Both the position numbers and the translations under genes were made by a program. Shown here one piece after another: positions 1 to 6,285 of a DNA stretch of 7,909 nucleotides; the first letter of the stretch is position 1; every line of letters begins with the position of its first letter. The notes beneath the pieces were generated by a model, which searched no databases, was not told the origin of the DNA, and saw nothing but the letters and a program-made list of their open reading frames with translations. This DNA comes from an uncultured Oscillospiraceae bacterium (GTDB lineage Bacteria > Bacillota > Clostridia > Oscillospirales > Oscillospiraceae): contig CAJOOV010000277.1 of the NCBI GenBank assembly GCA_905236265.1, positions 1 to 7,909 on the forward strand, written 5' to 3'.

Positions 1-2100
1 GGCTGCGGCAAGCCCACCTGCGGCGTGGGCTGCGACTGTGACCGGTATATGGAGGTCTGGAATATTGTCTTCTCCCAGTTCAATAACGACGGCCACAACA
101 ACTACACCGAGCTGAAGCAGAAGAATATCGACACCGGCATGGGTCTGGAGCGTCTGGCTGTGGTGTGCCAGAACGTGAACTCCCTGTTTGATACCGACAC
201 GGTGATGCACATTACCAACCGGGTCAGCGAGATCACCGGCGCACACTACGGGGAGAGCTACAAAAAGGACGTGTCCCTGCGGATTATCACCGACCATATC
301 CGCTCTGCTACCATGATGATCTGCGACGGCGTGCTGCCCTCCAACGAGGGACGGGGCTATGTGCTGCGCCGCCTGCTGCGCCGGGCTGCCCGGCATGGGC
401 GGCTGCTGGGCGTGAACCATCCCTTCCTCTATGATGTGTGCGACACCGTGATCGAGGTGAACAAGGGAGAGTATACCGATCTGGAGATCCGGCGGGATTA
501 TATCGTGCGTATCATCAAGATGGAGGAGGAGAGCTTCGGGCGCACCATTGACGCAGGACTGAAAATCTTCTCCGACCTGCTGGCAGAGCACAAGGCAAAG
601 GGGGAGAATACCTTCTCCGGCGCCGACGCCTTTAAGCTCTATGACACCTACGGCTTCCCCATCGACCTGACCATTGAGATGTGCTCTGACGAGGGCATGA
701 GCGTGGATCAGGATGGGTTCCAGCGTGAGATGGAGGCGCAGAAGGTGCGTGCCCGTGAGGCGAGAAAGGCGCTGGGCGACCTTGGCTGGGAGCGGATTGA
801 TCTGGGCGAAATTGACAAGAACCCCACCCGCTTTGTAGGCTACACGGATTCTGCCGCCGAGGGCAGGGTCATCGCCATCGTGGAGGGCGACGAGCCCTCC
901 GGCACCATCAGCGAGGGGCAAAAGGGCATTCTGGTGCTGGATCAGACCCCCTTCTACGCTGAAATGGGCGGTCAGGTGGGAGATCACGGCGTGATTTCCA
1001 AGGGCGAGAATGTCTTTGTGGTGACGGACACCCAGAAGACCAAGGCCGGGAAGTATCTCCACTACGGCGAGGTGTCCCACGGCTCCTTCTCCGTGGAGGA
1101 TGAGGTTGTCTCCACCATTGACACCCAGCGGCGCAGCGCCATTGCCCGTGCCCACTCCGCTACCCACCTGATGCAGAAGGCGCTGCAGACGGTGCTGGGC
1201 GACCACGTTCAGCAGGCAGGCTCTCTGGTGGAGCCGGACTACCTCCGCTTTGACTTTACCCACTTTGCCGCCATCACCCCGGAGGAGCTGCTTCAGATTG
1301 AGGAGATCGTGAACGACTCCATTCTGGAGGGGCATCCCGTGGAGGTGCGGGAGATGCCCATCAAAGAGGCGCAGGAGATGGGGGCAATGGCGCTGTTCTC
1401 TGAGAAATACGGCGATGTGGTGCGGGTTGTGAACATGGACAACTATTCCATTGAGCTTTGCGGCGGCACCCATCTGGACAACACCGCCAAGGTTGGCTCC
1501 TTCCACATCATCTCCGAAGGTTCTGTGGCGGCAGGCGTGCGCCGGATTGAGGCAATCACCGGAAAACGTGCCATCCACGAGCAGCAGCAAATGAAGCGGC
1601 AGTTCCTTGACGCCGCCGGACTGCTGAAGGCCAAGCCGGAGGAGCTGGCCGGGCGCATTACCGCTCATCTGGAGGACATGAAGCTGCTGCGCAAGACCAT
1701 TGAGCAGTTCAAGGAGCGGGAGGCGCTGGGCGAAGCCCGCAGCTTCCTCGCCAGCGCCAAGCAGGTGGGCAGTCTGAAGGTGGTCACTGCCAATCTGGGC
1801 AGCGTGGACGTGCCTGCTCTGCGGAAGATGGGCGACTTCCTCCGGGATAAGGAGGCGAATATCGTGGCGGTTCTCTCCGCTGTCAACGGGGAAAAGCTGT
1901 CCTTCCTCGCCGTGTGCGGCAAGGAGGCAATCAAGGCAGGTGTGAAAGCCGGCGATGTCATCAAGGCGGTCACCAAGGTCTGCGGCGGCTCCGGCGGCGG
2001 CAAGCCTGATTCCGCCATGGGCGGCGGCAAGGACGTGCTGAAGCTGGACGATGCGCTGGCCTGTGTGGACGATTTTGTGGCGGAAAAGCTGAACGGATAA
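1..2100 (+). CDS. alaS: alanyl-tRNA synthetase, 5'-truncated by window edge
   Basis: Charges tRNA-Ala with alanine and hydrolyses mischarged Ser/Gly-tRNA-Ala in the cytoplasm. The reading frame is open from base 1, so the gene begins upstream; about 699 codons are visible of the usual ~880, and the missing part is the N-terminal aminoacylation core. Seen in order: a Cys-rich stretch followed by DRYMEVWNIVFSQF, typical of clostridial AlaRS; the late catalytic/tRNA-recognition segment with TDHIRS and GVLPSNEGRGYVLRRLLRRA (about 286-390); the editing domain with metal-binding HSATH (1153-1167) and CGGTH (1459-1473); a predicted helical linker; and the C-Ala domain ending in the Gly-rich GGSGGGKPDSAMGGGKD (about 1984-2034). 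All four editing-site metal ligands (H, H, C, H) are present, so editing should be active. The HIT gene follows after 29 nt, probably co-transcribed. No frameshift is seen. Confidence 0.98.
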   Translation, partial: GCGKPTCGVGCDCDRYMEVWNIVFSQFNNDGHNNYTELKQKNIDTGMGLERLAVVCQNVNSLFDTDTVMHITNRVSEITGAHYGESYKKDVSLRIITDHIRSATMMICDGVLPSNEGRGYVLRRLLRRAARHGRLLGVNHPFLYDVCDTVIEVNKGEYTDLEIRRDYIVRIIKMEEESFGRTIDAGLKIFSDLLAEHKAKGENTFSGADAFKLYDTYGFPIDLTIEMCSDEGMSVDQDGFQREMEAQKVRAREARKALGDLGWERIDLGEIDKNPTRFVGYTDSAAEGRVIAIVEGDEPSGTISEGQKGILVLDQTPFYAEMGGQVGDHGVISKGENVFVVTDTQKTKAGKYLHYGEVSHGSFSVEDEVVSTIDTQRRSAIARAHSATHLMQKALQTVLGDHVQQAGSLVEPDYLRFDFTHFAAITPEELLQIEEIVNDSILEGHPVEVREMPIKEAQEMGAMALFSEKYGDVVRVVNMDNYSIELCGGTHLDNTAKVGSFHIISEGSVAAGVRRIEAITGKRAIHEQQQMKRQFLDAAGLLKAKPEELAGRITAHLEDMKLLRKTIEQFKEREALGEARSFLASAKQVGSLKVVTANLGSVDVPALRKMGDFLRDKEANIVAVLSAVNGEKLSFLAVCGKEAIKAGVKAGDVIKAVTKVCGGSGGGKPDSAMGGGKDVLKLDDALACVDDFVAEKLNG

Positions 2101-2129
2101 ACGGCAGATACGGATTGTGAGGTAATCAG

Positions 2130-2465
2130 ATGAACTGTCTCTTTTGTTCCATTGCGGAGGGGAACATCCCCTCCAAGAAGGTGTATGAGGACGAGCTGGT
2201 CTATGCCTTTTATGACATCGACCCCCAGGCGCCCGTCCACTTTCTGGTCATTCCCAAGACCCATATTGACTCCGTGGCGGCTGTCAATGAGGAGAACTCC
2301 TCCATTGTCGCCCACTGCTTTGAGGTGATCTCCAAGGTGACAAAGGAAATGGGGATCGACTCCTTCCGGGTGGTATCCAACTGCGGCGAGCAGGCGGGTC
2401 AGTCCGTGCCCCATCTGCATTTTCATGTGCTGGCGGGACGGGATATGACGTGGCCTCCCGGCTGA
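2130..2465 (+). CDS. HIT (histidine triad) family protein, Hint-like nucleotide hydrolase
   Basis: A 111-residue complete protein of the Hint branch of the HIT superfamily, which hydrolyses phosphoramidate bonds of purine nucleotides such as AMP-lysine or aminoacyl-AMP. The signature triad is HLHFHVL at residues 95-101, with H97 the expected nucleophile. NCLFC near the N-terminus (C3, C6), together with H45, resembles the zinc site found in many bacterial Hint proteins. The C-terminus WPPG and the total length fit the family, so the gene is intact. The start is an ATG preceded by GAGGT (2119-2123) 6 nt upstream. It lies 29 nt after alaS with no terminator between, so co-transcription is likely. 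Some Hint enzymes act on aminoacyl-adenylates made by tRNA synthetases, which would suit this position, but that link is inference. A strong terminator follows at 2489. Confidence 0.93.
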   Translation: MNCLFCSIAEGNIPSKKVYEDELVYAFYDIDPQAPVHFLVIPKTHIDSVAAVNEENSSIVAHCFEVISKVTKEMGIDSFRVVSNCGEQAGQSVPHLHFHVLAGRDMTWPPG

Positions 2466-2488
2466 TGCGCAGGACGTAAAACGAAACC

Positions 2489-2521
2489 AAAAGCCTCCCT
2501 TCACCATGAGGGAGGCTTTTT
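2489..2521 (+). terminator. intrinsic terminator after alaS-HIT
   Basis: A perfect 12-bp inverted repeat AAAAGCCTCCCT / AGGGAGGCTTTT flanks an 8-nt loop and ends in five T's. The left arm starts with four A's, so it could also act on the minus strand. It ends only about 8 nt before the ribosome binding site of the methyltransferase gene at 2541. Confidence 0.9.
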
Positions 2522-2540
2522 CACAGGATGGGAGGATATT

Positions 2541-3365
2541 GTGGCTTATATAAAGGAGATACAGGACATTGATGCAGCCGAGCTGGATGAATATGCCAGA
2601 ATGACAGAGGCACAGCTCAAAAACAAACGGCATCAGGAACAGGGGTTATTCATCGCAGAGGGGGAAAAGGTCATCTGCCACGCTCTTGACGCCGGTTTTG
2701 CACCCCGTTCCCTGCTGATGGAGCGGGAAAAGCTGGACAGATATACCAGTCTGCTTCGCCGCTGCGGTGAGATTCCGGTTTACACCGCCGGAAGGGCTGT
2801 TCTGGCACAGCTTACAGGATACGCCCTCACCAGAGGGATTCTCTGTGCGATGGGGCGAAAGCCCCTGCCAACGGTGGAACAGGTCTGCGGGAATGCCCGG
2901 CGGATTGCGGTGCTGGACAGCATTGTTGACCCTGCAAACGTGGGGGCAATCCTCCGTTCAGCGGCAGCGCTGGACATGGATGCCCTGCTCCTCTCCCCCA
3001 CCTGCTGCGACCCTCTCCACCGCCGTGCGGTGCGGGTGAGTATGGGTACGGTATTTCAGATTCCGTGGACGTGGATGGACTGCACCCACCTACAGTGGCC
3101 CGCTCTGGGGCTGGAACGGCTCCACCGGCTGGGGTTTCATACCGCCGCCCTTGCGCTGGATGACCGCTCCATTTCCATAGACGACCCTTCCCTGAAGGCA
3201 AAGGAAAAGCTGGCTGTCCTGTTAGGCACAGAGGGCGACGGTCTCAGTGCAGAAACCATCGCCCTTTGTGATGATACAGTAAAAATCCCCATGGGTCACG
3301 GAGTGGACTCCCTGAATGTAGCCGCAGCCAGCGCTGTTGCCTTTTGGGAGCTTAGGTGTCGCTGA
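2541..3365 (+). CDS. TrmH/SpoU-family RNA 2'-O-methyltransferase
   Basis: A predicted 274-residue SPOUT-class enzyme that transfers a methyl group from SAM to a ribose 2'-OH of rRNA or tRNA. The N-terminal SpoU substrate-binding domain (about residues 20-105) carries KNKRHQEQGLFIAEGEKV, typical of the rRNA-directed members. The catalytic domain (about 120-272) has the three SpoU motifs: NVGAILRSA (133-141), with the invariant Asn and Arg; LGTEGDGLS (228-236); and IPMGHGVDSLNVAAASAVAF (249-268), with the Ser-Leu-Asn of the trefoil-knot SAM site. The exact target nucleotide cannot be read from sequence. The GTG start is chosen because GGGAGG (2530-2535) lies 5 nt upstream. The gene sits directly behind a terminator with only 19 bp for a promoter. 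Its last 14 bp overlap the 3' end of the convergent barstar gene. Confidence 0.92.
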   Translation: MAYIKEIQDIDAAELDEYARMTEAQLKNKRHQEQGLFIAEGEKVICHALDAGFAPRSLLMEREKLDRYTSLLRRCGEIPVYTAGRAVLAQLTGYALTRGILCAMGRKPLPTVEQVCGNARRIAVLDSIVDPANVGAILRSAAALDMDALLLSPTCCDPLHRRAVRVSMGTVFQIPWTWMDCTHLQWPALGLERLHRLGFHTAALALDDRSISIDDPSLKAKEKLAVLLGTEGDGLSAETIALCDDTVKIPMGHGVDSLNVAAASAVAFWELRCR

Positions 3366-3621
3366 TGTCGTTCTCCTGAAAAATCACCGTCAAATCAGGA
3401 TTCTCCCGTGCCGCATCCATGAGCACCTCTCTCACAATGTCAAAGGACTGAGGTGCCTCGTCTGAGTGGGTAACGGTCAATGTGATATCACAAAAATCCG
3501 TGAGGCAGTCATACAGCGCATCCAAGTTTCGCCCGTAATAGTCCGGAAGGGGCAGCATCTCCATCAGGTATTCATGTACCTGCAAGCGCCCCATCCTCCG
3601 AGCGTCCAGTTCATAGGTCAT
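3352..3621 (-). CDS. barstar-family ribonuclease inhibitor
   Basis: An 89-residue cytoplasmic protein predicted to bind and block the barnase-type RNase encoded immediately upstream. The diagnostic segment LPDYYGRNLDALYDCL (residues 25-40) matches the barnase-binding helix and loop of barstar. Asp34 and Asp38 correspond to barstar Asp35 and Asp39, the latter filling the RNase active site, and Tyr28 corresponds to Tyr29. Barstar Trp38 is replaced by Tyr37. Length equals classical barstar (about 90), so the gene is complete. The ATG lies 2 nt after the RNase stop codon, and its ribosome binding site GGGGAGG (3629-3635) is inside the end of the RNase gene, indicating translational coupling. The stop overlaps the end of the convergent methyltransferase gene by 14 bp, and no terminator is seen at this junction. 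Confidence 0.93.
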   Translation of the reverse strand: MTYELDARRMGRLQVHEYLMEMLPLPDYYGRNLDALYDCLTDFCDITLTVTHSDEAPQSFDIVREVLMDAARENPDLTVIFQENDISDT

Positions 3622-3623
3622 GT

Positions 3624-4244
3624 TTATTCCTCCCCATAGAGCAGCTCAAAGCTGTTATAGTGGTCTTCCGTGTAGTAGATTAGACCGTCGTTGGAAAACA
3701 CAATCCGCTTTGGGCCACGGTAAGACCCGTCAGAGTCAATGTCACATTCGTGATATTCACGGCCATCCGCCTTGGGAAGATTGCCCTCATAGTTTCCGAA
3801 ATAGTCTCCCCCGATGCTCTTTCCCGGTGCAACCTTGCCAAGGTTCCCCTCTGAGCTGACCCAGCCCAGCGCCTTGGCCTCTTTTTTCGTGATGAAGTTG
3901 CCCGGAAGATGGCCGTAGAGATAGATATACCGTGCCACGTCATCCTTGGAGGTGTACTCCCCGGACTCGCTCACCGTCTCCTCTCCCTCGTCCTGTGCCT
4001 CCTGCGCAGGCTGAGGCGGGGCGGAGTCCTCCGTTTCGGTCTGGGAAGTCTCTCCCTGTTCCTCCTGCTCCTCCTCTGGAGTCTCTTGTTCCTCCTCCGT
4101 ATCCTGCTGTACTGTCTCCTCCTGTGCGGTCACTTCGTCCAAATGGATGATTTGTGCCTCCTCACTCTGGCTATACCCTGCACAGGCGCAAAGACAGAAA
4201 AGCAGCGCCAAAAGCATTGCAATGATTTTTCCTGTTTTTCTCAT
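3624..4244 (-). CDS. barnase-type ribonuclease, predicted lipoprotein with acidic linker
   Basis: A 206-residue predicted extracellular guanyl-preferring RNase of the barnase (N1/T1) family. Residues 1-20 form a signal peptide (Arg/Lys, then a Leu-rich core) ending in a lipobox-like LCAC with C21 as lipidated Cys. Residues 28-95 are a low-complexity Glu/Gln/Thr-rich linker. Residues 101-206 are the RNase domain and align with mature barnase without gaps at a constant offset of 93, based on my recall of barnase: K120=Lys27, W128=Trp35, E166=Glu73 (general base), R176=Arg83, R180=Arg87, H195=His102 (general acid). All catalytic residues are kept, so activity is expected. Differences include Tyr152 for Arg59 and Gly187 for Trp94. 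The start at 4244 is preferred over an upstream in-frame ATG (4334) because AAAGGAGGG (4251-4259) precedes it and the signal peptide begins there. First gene of an operon with barstar, 2 nt away. Confidence 0.94.
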   Translation of the reverse strand: MRKTGKIIAMLLALLFCLCACAGYSQSEEAQIIHLDEVTAQEETVQQDTEEEQETPEEEQEEQGETSQTETEDSAPPQPAQEAQDEGEETVSESGEYTSKDDVARYIYLYGHLPGNFITKKEAKALGWVSSEGNLGKVAPGKSIGGDYFGNYEGNLPKADGREYHECDIDSDGSYRGPKRIVFSNDGLIYYTEDHYNSFELLYGEE

Positions 4245-4264
4245 CGTATTCCCTCCTTTGCCCC

Positions 4265-4293
4265 ATTCTACCACGCAGAGGCAGGAAATGCAA
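4265..4293 (-). promoter_or_regulatory. candidate promoter of the barnase-barstar operon
   Basis: On the minus strand a -10-like TAGAAT (4265-4270) is preceded by TGG, giving an extended -10 form. A weak -35 TTGCAT (4288-4293) lies 17 nt upstream. Transcription would start near 4258, leaving a leader of about 14 nt that still holds the AAGGAGGG ribosome binding site. The -10 is one base off consensus; the -35 matches only three of six, so confidence is moderate. Confidence 0.4.
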
Positions 4294-4328
4294 TGCAGTC
4301 CATCGGTGTACTCTTTCTCCCTGAACAC

Positions 4329-4356
4329 TTGCAAAACTCCTTTATTATGCTATAAT
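4329..4356 (+). promoter_or_regulatory. strong sigma-A-type promoter of the GPH transporter
   Basis: TTGCAA (4329-4334), a 16-nt spacer and a perfect TATAAT (4351-4356), with TGC directly before the -10 making an extended -10. Expected start is near 4363. A GGGGGAGG ribosome binding site follows at 4370-4377, 6 nt before the ATG at 4384. This placement is the main reason to reject the longer upstream reading frame. Confidence 0.8.
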
Positions 4357-4383
4357 GAGACCAATTCAAGGGGGAGGCGTTTT

Positions 4384-5772
4384 ATGATGAAACTGACTGT
4401 CAGACAGAAGGCTGCCTTTGGCATCGGTGCTGTGGGTAAGGACATGGTTTACGCCCTGTCCGCCAACTATGTCATGTATTATTATAAGGACGTGATTGGA
4501 CTCAGCGGCGCTTTTGTGGGGCTGATTCTCATGATTGCCAGAGTGTTTGACGCATTGAACGATCCTTTTATGGGGATTCTTGTGGCAAAGACAAAGACCC
4601 GCTGGGGGCGTTTCCGTCCGTGGCTGGTCTCCGGCACGGTGCTGAATGCCTTCGTCATGTATCTGCTCTATGCAGCGCCGGAGACAGAGGGAGTACCTTT
4701 GATGGCATTTTTCGCTGTGGTCTACATTCTGTGGGGCATGACCTATACCATGATGGACATTCCCTACTGGTCCATGATTCCCGCCATCACCTCCACCCCT
4801 GCTGACACGGAAAACCTCTCCGTCATCGGAAGAACCTGCGCAGGCGTTGGCTCTGCGTTCATTCAGATGGGAACGGTCATGACAGTTGCCGCACTGGGTC
4901 AGGGCAATGAGCGCATAGGGTTTCGATCTGTGGCGCTGATTGTGGCGGTCATCTTTATTGTAACAGAGTTGATCTGTGCCGCTGCGGTGAAGGAGCGGGA
5001 GGATACTAGAATGGAAACCGCCTCCGTGGTGGACATGTTCTCTGCCCTGTTTCGCAACGATCAGGCCTTGGTGGTGGTGCTGACCATCGTTCTGGTCAAC
5101 AGCGCACTCTATCTCACAGGAAACCTGATTATTTACTTCTTCAAGTATGATGTGGGCGGCGGAGCTGACTGGCAGGGGGGCTATACCCTGTTCTCTACGG
5201 TAGGCGGTGCCTTTCAGATTCTCGGCATGATGGTGGGGTATCCTATCCTGCGCAGACGGCTTCATAATACCGCCATCTTTCTGGGCACGCTCTGTTCCGC
5301 CATGCTGGGCTATGCCATTATTCTGGCGCTGTGCCTGATGGGGCTGTCCTCTTCCCTGCCCCTGCTGCTGATTCCCTGCGCCATTGTCTTTGCCTCCAAC
5401 GGCATTCTCACCGTTTTGACCACGGTTTTTCTCTCCAACAGCGTGGACTATGGTGAGCTGATGACAGGGCGACGGGAGGAGAGCGTTATTTTCTCCATGC
5501 AGACCTTTGTGGTAAAGCTGGCCAGCGGCGTCAGCGTGTTTATCGCAGGACTGGGACTGGATCTGATTGGTCTTGAGGGCAACTCCGATTCCGCCGGACC
5601 CATTACGGCGCAGTCAGAACAGACGCTGGTAGGGCTTCGTCTGCTGATGACGATTATGCCCTTTGCAGTGCTGCTGTGTGCCTTCCTGTTCTTCCGGAAA
5701 AAGTTCAGCCTGACAGATGAAATCGTGGAGGAAAACGCAAAGAGGCTTCAGGAGAAGCATTCACACAAATAA
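4384..5772 (+). CDS. GPH-family (MelB-like) sugar:cation symporter
   Basis: A 462-residue inner-membrane transporter of the glycoside-pentoside-hexuronide:cation symporter family (MFS fold, 12 predicted membrane helices), importing a sugar or sugar acid with Na+ or H+. The family signature RVFDALNDPFMG (residues 53-64) carries Asp56, Asn59 and Asp60, matching the MelB cation-site residues Asp55, Asn58 and Asp59. It is followed by the cytoplasmic loop TRWGRFRPWL (72-81). MDIPYWSMIPAIT (124-136) holds Asp125, matching MelB Asp124, and MQTFVVKLASG (372-382) holds Lys378, matching MelB Lys377. The sugar- and cation-binding set is therefore intact, but the substrate cannot be named and no glycosidase lies next to it. 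The start at 4384 (or 4387) follows a strong ribosome binding site and promoter. The gene has its own terminator, so it is monocistronic. It is divergent from the barnase operon. Confidence 0.92.
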   Translation: MMKLTVRQKAAFGIGAVGKDMVYALSANYVMYYYKDVIGLSGAFVGLILMIARVFDALNDPFMGILVAKTKTRWGRFRPWLVSGTVLNAFVMYLLYAAPETEGVPLMAFFAVVYILWGMTYTMMDIPYWSMIPAITSTPADTENLSVIGRTCAGVGSAFIQMGTVMTVAALGQGNERIGFRSVALIVAVIFIVTELICAAAVKEREDTRMETASVVDMFSALFRNDQALVVVLTIVLVNSALYLTGNLIIYFFKYDVGGGADWQGGYTLFSTVGGAFQILGMMVGYPILRRRLHNTAIFLGTLCSAMLGYAIILALCLMGLSSSLPLLLIPCAIVFASNGILTVLTTVFLSNSVDYGELMTGRREESVIFSMQTFVVKLASGVSVFIAGLGLDLIGLEGNSDSAGPITAQSEQTLVGLRLLMTIMPFAVLLCAFLFFRKKFSLTDEIVEENAKRLQEKHSHK

Positions 5773-5804
5773 TTTAGATGAATAAACGGTATTCGCCGCA
5801 CCGT

Positions 5805-5833
5805 AGGCTGTCCCACTTGGGACAGTCTTTTTT
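5805..5833 (+). terminator. intrinsic terminator of the GPH transporter gene
   Basis: CTGTCCC / GGGACAG with an ACTT loop, extendable by A-T, G-C and G-U pairs to about 10 bp, followed by six T's (5828-5833). The T-run overlaps the stop codon (5832-5834) of the convergent small gene. A smaller hairpin ACGGT / ACCGT (5786-5804) lies directly before it. There is no strong T-run on the minus strand, so it appears to act mainly on the plus strand. Confidence 0.85.
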
Positions 5834-6110
5834 ATTCCCTTGCCCGCCGCTCCCACAGATAATCCGCCACAACGTCTCTTGCGGTAACTGTTGTCACATA
5901 GCCCTTTGCCATCCGGTAGAGCAGCCGTGTTGTCTCCCAGCGGCTGAGGGAGATTGCGGGAAGGGACACGGAGGCTCCCCTGCTGTCCGTCAGGGCGATT
6001 CCAAACCATTTTTTCTCCCCCCTCTGCTGGGTGAGCAGCCAGTAATGGACGGTTAGAAGGGTGCCGTCGGAGAGGGGGAAACGAATGCGCTTGAGGCGTT
6101 CTCTTTTCAT
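5832..6110 (-). CDS. small conserved-type protein, DUF6514-like
   Basis: A 92-residue soluble protein with no signal peptide or membrane segment. A basic start (MKRERLKRIR) is followed by a likely beta-rich half with HYWLLTQ and KKWFGIALTD. The second half is helix-like, SRWETTRLLYRMAKGYVTT, followed by VTARDVVADYL. The pattern of a short Tyr/Leu-rich strand, a G-I strand, a helix for residue clustering and a V-T-x-R-D-V-V-x-D-Y-L tail recalls DUF6514 proteins of Oscillospiraceae, whose function is unknown to me; the assignment is from memory of the family and moderate. The start is supported by AGGTGAT (6114-6120), matching the 3' part of the anti-Shine-Dalgarno complement. It has its own promoter-like upstream region with a consensus -10 and a Spo0A-box-like dyad. 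It is convergent with the transporter gene. Confidence 0.75.
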   Translation of the reverse strand: MKRERLKRIRFPLSDGTLLTVHYWLLTQQRGEKKWFGIALTDSRGASVSLPAISLSRWETTRLLYRMAKGYVTTVTARDVVADYLWERRARE

Positions 6111-6143
6111 ATTATCACCTGAAATTCAGTTCTGTTTTCCACT

Positions 6144-6171
6144 ATTATAGTAGATTATTCGGTTTTTTCCA
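6144..6171 (-). promoter_or_regulatory. candidate promoter of the DUF6514-like gene
   Basis: On the minus strand a perfect TATAAT (6144-6149) lies 16 nt from TGGAAA (6166-6171), which matches four of six -35 positions. It is 34 nt upstream of the start codon, leaving room for a short leader with the AGGTGAT ribosome binding site. The surrounding DNA is clearly AT-rich compared with the genes. Confidence 0.55.
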
Positions 6172-6189
6172 CCATAATTGTTCGCATAA

Positions 6190-6209
6190 TTCGACATTAC
6201 AAAGTCGAA
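6190..6209. promoter_or_regulatory. inverted pair of Spo0A-box-like sites (dyad operator)
   Basis: TTCGAC (6190-6195) and GTCGAA (6204-6209) form an inverted repeat with an 8-nt spacer. On the minus strand, 6196-6190 reads TGTCGAA, identical to the Spo0A-box core; the opposite arm reads AGTCGAA on the plus strand, one base off. A further CGAA lies at 6184-6181 on the minus strand. The dyad is about 20 bp upstream of the -35 of the small gene. It could equally be an operator for another dimeric regulator. Confidence 0.4.
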
Positions 6210-6285
6210 AAATTTACATTTAGTACCTTTTATGTTAATTTATGTCAGTCCTGATTGTATTCTGTCGCACGATTTCGGCAATTAC

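Noticed and set aside
1665..2633. Long minus-strand open frame (322 codons) antisense to alaS and the HIT gene
   Set aside because: It runs opposite two clear conserved genes and through a terminator, resembles no family I know, and is explained by GC-rich codon bias on the other strand.
3370..3405. CCTGA/TCAGG hairpin as terminator for barstar or TrmH
   Set aside because: The stem is only 5 bp with a long loop and no T-run on either strand, and it lies within barstar coding sequence.
4245..4334. 30-codon upstream extension of the barnase-type RNase
   Set aside because: The signal peptide and strong ribosome binding site place the start at 4244, and the extension has no family similarity.
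3909..4355. Plus-strand frames with Leu-rich or Pro-rich translations opposite the RNase linker
   Set aside because: They are mirror images of the Glu/Gln-coding repeats; the apparent membrane helix is an artefact of CTC/CTG repeats.
4147..4383. N-terminal extension of the transporter by 79 codons
   Set aside because: It would include the promoter and the GGGGGAGG ribosome binding site, and would overlap the RNase signal-peptide region. MelB-like proteins begin at the MMKLTVRQKAAFG start.
4366..5265. Minus-strand open frame (299 codons) inside the transporter gene
   Set aside because: Its His-rich, low-quality translation is the shadow of a membrane protein on the plus strand; there is no ribosome binding site or family match.
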